NCBI RefSeq assembly: GCF_003797765.1
Contig: NZ_RKMB01000010.1
Coordinates: 1 to 64,000 of the forward strand
Direction: 5' to 3'
Source: Ramlibacter sp. WS9
Lineage (GTDB): Bacteria > Pseudomonadota > Gammaproteobacteria > Burkholderiales > Burkholderiaceae_C
Length of the DNA stretch: 64,000 nucleotides
This document shows, one piece after another, positions 57,265-64,000 of this stretch. The translations under genes and the position numbers were made by a program. The stretch's first letter is position 1; each line of letters starts with the position of its first letter. Below the pieces are notes generated by a model. The model was given only the letters and a program-made list of their open reading frames with translations, had not been told where the DNA came from and searched no databases.

Positions 57265-58107
57265 ATGGCAGTCACAAAGATTTGGGCAAAGACTTGGGTC
57301 GCCATAGCCTGCCTTGCTGCCGGCGTCAGTGCTGCCGATCCAGTCACCGAGCGCGGCTTTGCACATAGCGCGGAGGGGCAAGACCTGGCTCAACACGCGA
57401 TAGCACGCGTCAACAGACTGCTGACAGACCAAGGCCCAAGGCTTCGTCCTGCCTGGGTCGATGTGGTGGGAGCGCCGTCTGACGCAGTCCCCGTCTTTCT
57501 CGTCGAGGGTGCGCCTGGAGCCCTCTTGACGCCAGCGGCTGTGCCGAGCGGCTGCAAATGCGTGTTCGTGACCCCGTCGGTCCTGCGCGACTGGGTCCGC
57601 CGCAATTCGGCCGGACAGGGAAGGATGGAACTGGACGCCTCCCACTTCCTCGTGTTCGTCCTTCTGCACGAAGTCGGGCACCTGAGGAGCGGCACGACGG
57701 GGGCGATTTATCGCGACGGCGCGATGTCGCAGCTGAATGTCGAACCCAGCAGGGCTAAGGCCGCGGAAGAGGACGCAGACGAGTTCGCAGCAGACGTGCT
57801 GGCGCGCCGGGCAAGGCAGCCGATCGCAAACGACGACTCGATCTCGGCTAACTGGGTTCTGATCGAGTTGACCAAGCTGAGTTGGAACATGCAGGCCTTC
57901 CGCACGCTCGACGAATTCGGCGCTTTCTCGGTGGGCAAGCCGTCCGTATTCTTCGACGATGGGTATTCACACCCCAATCTCGCTTGGCGCATCCTTCGGG
58001 TGAACGACCGAATCCACGGCTCCCGAGATACCCGGGACCTGCTGGAGGCCTTTGAGGAGGCCAGGCGACGGGGGGCAGATCCCCAGCCGTTGTATCGGAA
58101 GAACTAG
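57265..58107 (+). CDS. Exported HExxH metallopeptidase-like protein, divergent partner
   Basis: 280 residues from ATG 57265 (GGGAG 9 nt before). Signal peptide to about residue 24 (GVSAAD). HEVGH at 135-139 in FVLLHEVGHLRSG and AAEEDADEFAADVLARRA at about 168-185, the same arrangement as the metallopeptidase at 55184 but otherwise diverged. A CKC pair at 97-99. Divergent from the HET-C gene with 84 bp between, which implies shared control. Confidence 0.78.
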   Translation: MAVTKIWAKTWVAIACLAAGVSAADPVTERGFAHSAEGQDLAQHAIARVNRLLTDQGPRLRPAWVDVVGAPSDAVPVFLVEGAPGALLTPAAVPSGCKCVFVTPSVLRDWVRRNSAGQGRMELDASHFLVFVLLHEVGHLRSGTTGAIYRDGAMSQLNVEPSRAKAAEEDADEFAADVLARRARQPIANDDSISANWVLIELTKLSWNMQAFRTLDEFGAFSVGKPSVFFDDGYSHPNLAWRILRVNDRIHGSRDTRDLLEAFEEARRRGADPQPLYRKN

Positions 58108-58336
58108 CCCGGATAATTCACGGTAGTTTGTAGAAACGAGATCGGCATTGCCCCTTGTATGCCCGTTATCGAGGTGTCGAATCTTGATAGGCGAGCGAGA
58201 CAATGCCGAATCCAAACTGTACTGCACAGGGCGAGCTCGATCTTGGGGGTACTTGACTGCGGTCGGCTTGGCCGGCGGGTAGTCGAGGCGCGTTTCGATG
58301 GCGGCAGCTGCCGCCGACCACCGTGAAATATCCGGG
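58108..58336. mobile_element. 229-bp MITE-like element
   Basis: Ends CCCGGATAATTCACGGTAGT (58108-58127) and the complement of CCCGGATATTTCACGGTGGT (58317-58336) match in 18 of 20. It abuts the stop codon of the metallopeptidase gene. No transposase; the type of ends recalls IS1380-like elements, but that is from memory only. The rest of the gap to 58432 has no feature. Confidence 0.6.
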
Positions 58337-58432
58337 CAAGTCTCGGGTGGTCAGAGTTAGACCTCGGCCCGCTCGACGTTGGCGGACCACTGGCGTCGCT
58401 CCCGTTCGGGCCGCTTGCAGCGATCAACTTCC

Positions 58433-60043
58433 TCAAGATCTAGCGCTCTCACGGACCTCCTCCATCAGATCTCGTCGCAGGATGACGGACGCGCACAGCG
58501 TGGCCCCCACGAGCGCTCCGATGACACCATCCGTGGCCACGTCCTGTCCGGTCAGAAAGAGACCGCGGATCGTCGTGGCCGGGCGCAGCCAGTCCTGCTC
58601 GAACCGCTGCGGCGACGACTCGACGCCCATGAACCCGCCCCGCTCCCGCTTGGCAAAGGTCTCGTAGCTCAGCGGCGTCGAAACCTCGACGTGATCGATG
58701 TACTGCGCTGCCGCGGGCACATGCCGGAACAGCTCGGACAGCAGGCGCTGCCGGATCTGGTCCTTGCGCGCCAGGTAGTCGTCGCCACGCTTCATCCACG
58801 GCGTGCCGGCCCAGCGTGCGAAGTGCCGGTAGTCGGTGTAGGCGTACATCTCGACCGTGGCGCGCCCTGGAAAGTCGCGCTCCCACAGCGGGTCCTTGGT
58901 CGACGGAAAGGTGATGAAGTGCCAAGGGAACGGTGCGTCGAAATCTTGCCGGTGCGCCGCGAGATTGGCTTCGAAATCCGAGCCCGGGTGCGACCAGATG
59001 TTGGCCGGCGTGAACCCAAGCGCGGCGTGGTCGGCCTTGAAGCCGATGTTGAGGCCGACGACCGCGTAGGTGTCCTTCACGCCCGCCAGCTGCGCCTTCG
59101 CGGCTTGTACGCCGGGGCTGTCGCCGTTCAGCAGGCGCCCGAAGGTGTTCTGCACTCCGGCATTGCTCACCACCCGGCGACAGCGCACCACCTCGCCCGA
59201 GGCCAGGCGCACGCCCTGGACCACGTCGTCGTCCACCAGCACCTCAGCCACCTCGGCGCTGTGCAGCACGCGGCCGCCCGCCGCTACGATGATGGGCACC
59301 ATCGCGTGCGCGAAGGCAGGTCCGCCGCCTTCCGGATAACTGGCTCCGTGCAGGTAGTGCTTGGCGAGCATGCAGTGCATCGCAAACGAGCTCTTGCTCG
59401 GCTCCAGGCTGTAGTCGCCCCAGTTGGCGCACAGCACGGCGAGCAGTTCTTCGTTGTCGGTCAGGCTACCCAAGGCCTCTTGCGTGGTCTGGCGCGCAAA
59501 GCGTTTGAAGTCCTGTCCGTGCAGCTGCATCAGCGCCTTGCCAGCCTCGGCCGGTAGCGCCTTGGCGCCGAAGTAGGGCCCCGACGATTTCGAGACGCTG
59601 CTGATCAGGGACAGGTAGGTCTGGATGGCGTCGGCCTCGTCCGGGAAGTGGCTCGTCAGGAAGTCGGCATACGCCTGCGGGCCGGCCGGCACGTCGTAGG
59701 CGCGGCCACCGATCACCATGCGGTTGTAGATGCCGGGCATCGGTGTCCATCGCAAGCTGCCACCTGTGGCCTTGTCGAACAGCTTGCGCCCCACACCCTT
59801 CGGGTTACCGACTTCGCCGATGTAGTGCATGCCCACGGTCCAGCGATAGCCGTCGCGGCTGTAGGCCTGGGTCATGCCGCCGACGATGTTGTTCTGCTCA
59901 AGCAGCAGCACCTTCTGCCCGTCTTGCGCGAGGAAGGACGCCAGGGCCAGTCCGCCCATGCCCGACCCGATCACCACAGTGTCGAAGTCGCCCTGAATGC
60001 CTTCGTGCTTTCGGTAGGGCGTGCCGGTGGTGGTTGTACTCAT
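58433..60043 (-). CDS. Phytoene-desaturase/retinol-saturase-like FAD oxidoreductase
   Basis: 536 residues from ATG 60043. Rossmann FAD loop DTVVIGSGMGGLALASFLAQDG at about 20-41 and the C-terminal FAD contact LFLTGQDVATDGVIGALVGATL. This is the CrtI/retinol saturase/NAD(P)-FAD branch acting on polyene, steroid or lipid substrates. It is the last gene of a four-gene operon with an acyl-CoA synthetase and an AGPS-like oxidase; the substrate is unknown. Confidence 0.88.
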   Translation of the reverse strand: MSTTTTGTPYRKHEGIQGDFDTVVIGSGMGGLALASFLAQDGQKVLLLEQNNIVGGMTQAYSRDGYRWTVGMHYIGEVGNPKGVGRKLFDKATGGSLRWTPMPGIYNRMVIGGRAYDVPAGPQAYADFLTSHFPDEADAIQTYLSLISSVSKSSGPYFGAKALPAEAGKALMQLHGQDFKRFARQTTQEALGSLTDNEELLAVLCANWGDYSLEPSKSSFAMHCMLAKHYLHGASYPEGGGPAFAHAMVPIIVAAGGRVLHSAEVAEVLVDDDVVQGVRLASGEVVRCRRVVSNAGVQNTFGRLLNGDSPGVQAAKAQLAGVKDTYAVVGLNIGFKADHAALGFTPANIWSHPGSDFEANLAAHRQDFDAPFPWHFITFPSTKDPLWERDFPGRATVEMYAYTDYRHFARWAGTPWMKRGDDYLARKDQIRQRLLSELFRHVPAAAQYIDHVEVSTPLSYETFAKRERGGFMGVESSPQRFEQDWLRPATTIRGLFLTGQDVATDGVIGALVGATLCASVILRRDLMEEVRESARS

Positions 60044-60053
60044 GTTCGATCTT

Positions 60054-61772
60054 TCAGGTTGGGGAGGGGTGGTCTGCTGCGGCCAGCGCACGCAGCGCGA
60101 CCTTGTCGAGCTTGCCAACCGCGGTCATCGGCAGCTGTTGGAGGATGGTCAGGTGCACCGGTGTGGCCACCGGATCGTCGAGCCGCTGCCGGCAGTTGGC
60201 CAGCAGTTGCGCCGCGTCAGGGGTGGCACCGGGCTTCAGGCACACGAAGGCGACCGGCACCTCGCCGGCGCGGCTGTCGGGCCGCGCCACCACCGCTGCA
60301 AGGGCCACGGCTGGATCGGCATGCAAGGCCTCTTCGATGCCCTGCGGGTCGATGCTGTGGCCGCTGCGCTTGATCAGGTCTTTCGCGCGGCCGGAGATCC
60401 AGAAGTAGCCCTCCAGATCGCAGTGGCCCAGGTCGCCTGTGTTCAGCCACCCCGGGGCGGCGAAGGCGGCGGCGGTCTGCGCCGGGTCGGCATACCCGGC
60501 AAACACGTTCGGACCCTGGATCAGCAGGCTGCCCGTTTCGCCAGTCGCACAGTCGGAAAGCCACCGGCCGTCTTCGTCCAGTAGCGCGACCTTCATGGCC
60601 TGGTAGGGCAGGCGCAACCCGATCGAGCCGATGCGGTGCTGCCCGCGCAGCGGACTGAGCGTCGACAGACAGGTGCCTTCGGTCAGGCCGTAACCTTCGA
60701 GGATGACGAGGCCCGTGCGAGCCTGGACATCCTGCGCCACCTGCCGCGCCAGCGGTGCCGAGCCGCTGAAGGCCACGCGCAGACTGCCCAGCTGGGCGCT
60801 GGCGACGTCCACCTGCAGCAGGCCCGCATACACGGTTGGTACCGCGCTGAAGCAGGTGGCGCCGAAGCGCTCGACGATGCGCCAGAAACCCTGCATGACA
60901 GCGGTGTGCCGAAAGCCCTGCGGCCCCAGCAGCACCAGGTGCCCACCCTGACTGAGCGGGCCCATGCTGAGTGGAATCACCGCATGAACGTGGAATAGCG
61001 GCAGGCCGATCAGCACCACGTCGCGCGGGCCGAAATCGACCAGTTCACCCATGCACCAGGCCAGGTAGACCTGGTTGCGCTGGGTATGGGTGGCGAGCTT
61101 GGGCGCACCGGTGGTGCCACCGGTGTGAAAACGGGCCGTCGGCGCCTGCGGCTCCTGCGGGGGCACGAAATCGAGCCGGTCGCCGCGCCGGGCGGCGCAG
61201 GCCAGATCGAAGTCGTGCACGTCCACGCCCGCAGGCATGCCGGGCCCGCCACCACCCACGGCCAGCACATGGCGCACGGCCGGGGCCTGCGCGACCGCGG
61301 CACAGGCACGCTGCCATAGTGCCGGGTTGCGCCCCGGGCCTTCGGTAACGAGCACGGCGCATTGGCCCGCCAGCAGAATGCCCGCCATCGCGGCGGCTCC
61401 CAGGGTAGGACTGATCGGGCAGGCCACCGCCGCTGCCTGGCTGCCGAACAGCGCGAAGTAGGTCTGCGGCAGGTTGGGCAGCAGCACGGCCACGCCGTCC
61501 TCACGCTCGACGCCGTGCGCATGCAGCAAGTTGCCGAACTGGCGGCACTGCACGAGCAGTTGGGCATGGGTCCAGGTCTCGGCGGGCTCGTGCGGATCGC
61601 CGTTCGGCAGGAAGCTGAGGGCAGGTCGGTCCGCATGACGTTCGCCGGCGGACTCGAGCATGTTCCAGACGCCGCCTCGCGGCAGTCTGTGCTCCAGGGG
61701 TGCCGCGCATTCGAAGGCCTCGACGTCGGCGAGCGTCGCCACCCCGCGGTGCCCCAGGTTGGATGGCGGCAT
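60054..61772 (-). CDS. Acyl-CoA synthetase (AMP-forming)
   Basis: 572 residues from ATG 61772 (sharing one base with the previous stop, TGATG). Motifs FHTGGTTGAPKLATHTQ (A3, with His-Thr-Gly in place of Thr-Ser-Gly), EGYGLTEGTC (A5), NTGDLGHCDLEGYFW (A7) and TAVGKLDKVALR (A10). Activates an organic acid to its CoA thioester. The A3 variation is seen in several synthetases annotated acyl-CoA synthetase in Burkholderiales. Confidence 0.9.
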   Translation of the reverse strand: MPPSNLGHRGVATLADVEAFECAAPLEHRLPRGGVWNMLESAGERHADRPALSFLPNGDPHEPAETWTHAQLLVQCRQFGNLLHAHGVEREDGVAVLLPNLPQTYFALFGSQAAAVACPISPTLGAAAMAGILLAGQCAVLVTEGPGRNPALWQRACAAVAQAPAVRHVLAVGGGGPGMPAGVDVHDFDLACAARRGDRLDFVPPQEPQAPTARFHTGGTTGAPKLATHTQRNQVYLAWCMGELVDFGPRDVVLIGLPLFHVHAVIPLSMGPLSQGGHLVLLGPQGFRHTAVMQGFWRIVERFGATCFSAVPTVYAGLLQVDVASAQLGSLRVAFSGSAPLARQVAQDVQARTGLVILEGYGLTEGTCLSTLSPLRGQHRIGSIGLRLPYQAMKVALLDEDGRWLSDCATGETGSLLIQGPNVFAGYADPAQTAAAFAAPGWLNTGDLGHCDLEGYFWISGRAKDLIKRSGHSIDPQGIEEALHADPAVALAAVVARPDSRAGEVPVAFVCLKPGATPDAAQLLANCRQRLDDPVATPVHLTILQQLPMTAVGKLDKVALRALAAADHPSPT

Positions 61773-63478
61773 CACAGCGGCGCTCCCTTCACGGGTTCCA
61801 GAACGCCGCGGATGCCCACCGCCCGCCCCGCAGGGTCGAACAGCACACCTGGGTTCATCACGCCGTGCGGGTCGAGCACGGACTTCGCGCCGGCGAAGGC
61901 CTGGCGCATCAACGGCGGCACCTCGATCTCATAGGCATTGCGGTGGTCGCGGCCCACCGCGTGGTGGTGCGTGCTGGTTCCGCCGTGGCGCACCACGGCT
62001 TCGTTGCACGCCAGCTTGATGTCGCGCCAGCGCGCGAGGGCGCTGGCGATGTCGCCGCTGCTGCTGCCGCGTGCCAAGAAGGTGAAGTAGGGCGCCGGAC
62101 CGTCCGGATAGACATGCGTGAAGCGGCACGACAGCGCGCTGGCGTGGCCGGTGATGCGCTCGATGGCGGACTCGACGTCGCGCCGCACGCCGTCGTAGAA
62201 GGACTCGAACCGGTCCCAGGTGATAGCGCTCTCGAAGGTGTCGAAGATCGCTCCCAGGCGCGTGGTCTCGTCGCGCCAGTAGGGCATTCGGATGAAGGCG
62301 TTGCGCCAGTCGCCGGCGGCGCCGCTGCGGTGGGCCGCGGGCTGCTCACCCGCAGGCCGCATCGACTCGGCCACGGCTTGCGGGTCCCACCGGCCGCCAT
62401 GGTCGGCCACCAGTTCCAGTGAGCGACTCATCCAGGCCGCAAGCGGATGGTCTGCCGATTCGAAGCCCAGCACCAGCGTCGGACTGCGGCGGTCGCCGAC
62501 ACCGGCGAACGCCACCTCCCGCGCGTCGAGCAGGCGGCAGTTGCTGGGCTGCAATCCCGATTGCGAGAGCGCGCGCACGCAGGCAGCGGCACCGATCACG
62601 TCGTCGAACGCCACCGACGCGGAGGCGCGGAACGTGGGCCGGCTCTGCAGCCGCATCCAGGCCTGGGTGATGACGCCCATCGTGCCTTCGGAGCCGATGA
62701 TCAACCGGTCGGGCGCAGGCCCGGCGCCCGAGCCCGGCAGGCGCCGCGTCTCCACGACGCCAGCGGGGGTCACCGTGCGCGTGCTCTCGACGAAGTCGTC
62801 GATGTGGGTGTACTGCATGGCGTAGTGGCCACCGGCGCGGGTGGCGATCCAGCCGCCCAGCGTGCTGAACTCGAAGCTTTGCGGAAAGTGCCGGAGCGTC
62901 AGGCCGTGCGGTCGCAGCTTCGCTTCGAGGTCAGGCCCGAGCACGCCCGCCTGGACCAGCGCGGCCCGGCTGGTGGTGTCCACCTCCAGCACCTGGTCGA
63001 AACGCTCGAGGTCGAGCGACAAGGTGGCGGCGTACCCGTCGCCGACTGCCGCTTCCACGCCGCCCACCACGCTGGTGCCGCCGCCAAAAGGAACCACGGC
63101 CACGTTGCTGCGGCTGGCCCAATCGAGCACGTCGGTGATGTCGGCCTCGGTGCGCGGAAACGCGACCCAGTCGGGCGCGTGGGGCACATGGCGCATCCAC
63201 ATGCGGGCGACGTCGGCGAAGCCCTTGCCATAGCAGTGCGTGATGCGGTCGTAGGCGGTGGAGGACACCAGCGCCGACAGCGACTCGGGTAGCCTGCCGC
63301 GCGACGGGGTCAGCGCATAGTCGGCCAACTGCGGCTCGGGCAACGCGGGGCCCACCGGCCCCAGCGGCGCGAGCAGCCTGTGCACGCCGCGGAGTTCGTC
63401 CTCGGTGAGCCCGTCGCGCAGGTAGCCCCAGCCCCAGAAGCGTCGGGCGGGTTTGCCGGAGAGGGTCGAAGCACTCAC
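61772..63478 (-). CDS. AGPS-like FAD-linked oxidase
   Basis: 568 residues from GTG 63478, overlapping the EthD-like stop (GTGA). Vanillyl-alcohol-oxidase-type FAD domain: VVPFGGGTSVVGGVE, LRHFPQSFEFSTLGGWIATRAGG, IGSEGTMGVIT; C-terminal domain with HHHAVGRDH, the alkyl-dihydroxyacetone-phosphate synthase signature. In eukaryotes AGPS makes ether lipids; bacterial homologues in operons like this may act on other substrates. Length is typical. Confidence 0.88.
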   Translation of the reverse strand: MSASTLSGKPARRFWGWGYLRDGLTEDELRGVHRLLAPLGPVGPALPEPQLADYALTPSRGRLPESLSALVSSTAYDRITHCYGKGFADVARMWMRHVPHAPDWVAFPRTEADITDVLDWASRSNVAVVPFGGGTSVVGGVEAAVGDGYAATLSLDLERFDQVLEVDTTSRAALVQAGVLGPDLEAKLRPHGLTLRHFPQSFEFSTLGGWIATRAGGHYAMQYTHIDDFVESTRTVTPAGVVETRRLPGSGAGPAPDRLIIGSEGTMGVITQAWMRLQSRPTFRASASVAFDDVIGAAACVRALSQSGLQPSNCRLLDAREVAFAGVGDRRSPTLVLGFESADHPLAAWMSRSLELVADHGGRWDPQAVAESMRPAGEQPAAHRSGAAGDWRNAFIRMPYWRDETTRLGAIFDTFESAITWDRFESFYDGVRRDVESAIERITGHASALSCRFTHVYPDGPAPYFTFLARGSSSGDIASALARWRDIKLACNEAVVRHGGTSTHHHAVGRDHRNAYEIEVPPLMRQAFAGAKSVLDPHGVMNPGVLFDPAGRAVGIRGVLEPVKGAPL

Positions 63479-63786
63479 GGAGCCATCTCGCTGATCAGGA
63501 TGGCAGGCGCGATGTCGGTGTAGTTCGCGAGGTCGCCCATGATCTCGCGGCCGTGGGCCTTCATGCCGTTCTGGAAGCCCGCCATGTCCGTGAAGATGAG
63601 ATGCGCCGCAGCCACCACCGCAGGCTTGCCGCCGGCGCCGTCGGCCAGTGCCTTGTCCATCTCGACGCGCTGCAGGCCGTGCTCGGCCAAGCGGTCCAGC
63701 AGCAATTGGCGGTGCTGTGCCTGGTAGTAGGCGTGATCGAAGCGTTTGCCTTCGGCGTTTGGATAACTCACGGTGATGCGGATCAA
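63475..63786 (-). CDS. EthD-domain protein
   Basis: 103 residues, start TTG 63786 with GGAGA six nt before; no ATG or GTG fits the conserved N-terminus IRITVSYPNAEGKRFDHAYY. Dimeric alpha-beta barrel of the EthD family (HRQLLLDRLAEHGLQRVEM, then AGFQNGMKAHGREIMGD). EthD proteins accompany oxidative degradation genes; their own activity is unclear. First gene of the minus-strand operon. Confidence 0.85.
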   Translation of the reverse strand: MIRITVSYPNAEGKRFDHAYYQAQHRQLLLDRLAEHGLQRVEMDKALADGAGGKPAVVAAAHLIFTDMAGFQNGMKAHGREIMGDLANYTDIAPAILISEMAP

Positions 63787-63895
63787 GCTGTGTCTCCTTC
63801 TGGTTTTCGCGGATTGTGGAGGCGCACCCCGTGGTTGACCATGCGCGCATGTGCCAAGAACTTGATCCGACGCGCCAGGCCAGGAGTGACGGAGG

Positions 63896-64000
63896 ATGAC
63901 CACGCCAAAGACGGTCATCGCCACCTGGCTGCTGGGGGTTGCCGCGCAGTTCGAGCGTTTGGGTATCGATCTCGCCGAATTGGGCACCGGCATGCCCGCC
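63896..64000 (+). CDS. Start of a probable AraC-family regulator (cut by window edge)
   Basis: 35 codons from ATG 63896 (GGAG sites directly before). TWLLGVAAQFERLGIDLAEL resembles the opening of the arabinose-binding-like sensor domain of OruR/ArgR-type AraC regulators. Divergent from the EthD operon, which it probably controls. The rest lies outside. Confidence 0.5.
   Translation, partial: MTTPKTVIATWLLGVAAQFERLGIDLAELGTGMPA

Overview
The window is GC-rich, densely coded DNA with the gene content of a betaproteobacterium, most likely Burkholderiales and probably Comamonadaceae (Ramlibacter/Variovorax-like). The main support is the block folC - SPOR protein - cvpA - purF - metZ, the gltX - tRNA-Ala - tRNA-Glu - tRNA-Asp block, ArgG of about 446 residues and the abundant FadR/sugar-ABC style loci. 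The genus is an inference from gene order and protein flavour, not from a search.

Layout. (1) 1-1.2 kb: minus-strand cluster of RebB-family (R-body, refractile body) proteins. (2) 1.45-5.93 kb: five translationally coupled genes that together look like a Gram-negative counterpart of the Dlt (D-alanylation) machinery: a hexapeptide-repeat acetyltransferase, an adenylation domain fused to a carrier protein, an SGNH/DltD-like protein, an MBOAT/DltB-like acyltransferase and a 52-residue single-span DltX-like protein. (3) 5.9-12.5 kb: housekeeping and exported proteins (argG, ppnP, TetR/DUF1304 pair, glycine-zipper protein) and two copies of a 250-bp repeat with long terminal inverted repeats. (4) 12.2-20.6 kb: sugar-acid catabolism (IlvD/Edd dehydratase, DenD-like dehydrogenase, FadR-type regulator) divergent from a complete sugar ABC transporter. 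(5) 20.6-28.2 kb: folC, SPOR protein, cvpA, purF, metZ, gltX and three tRNA genes.

(6) 28.2-49.1 kb: accessory island beginning directly after tRNA-Asp. It carries an excisionase-like protein, an XRE/ImmA-IrrE plus PIN pair, a complete type II CBASS operon (CD-NTase, Cap2, Cap3, HNH-SAVED Cap5) with an unknown extra gene, an IS21-family element, a RecE-like nuclease, an IS1182-family element, a ParM-like partition pair, a 500-nt intergenic region packed with hairpins (candidate large structured RNA) upstream of an Integrase_1-type recombinase, and a GIY-YIG / PD-ExK nuclease pair. The mixture suggests the wreck of an integrative element or plasmid that has collected defence genes.

(7) 49.2-55.1 kb: an acyl-CoA ligase next to a branched-chain amino acid (liv) transporter operon eroded by many internal deletions, and a frameshifted MalT-type LuxR regulator. 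(8) 55.2-58.3 kb: an unusual divergent trio of exported proteins: two HExxH metallopeptidases and a HET-C-like protein. (9) 58.4-64 kb: an operon with an EthD-like protein, an AGPS-like FAD oxidase, an acyl-CoA synthetase and a CrtI/retinol-saturase-like oxidoreductase, divergent from the start of a probable AraC-family regulator cut by the window edge.
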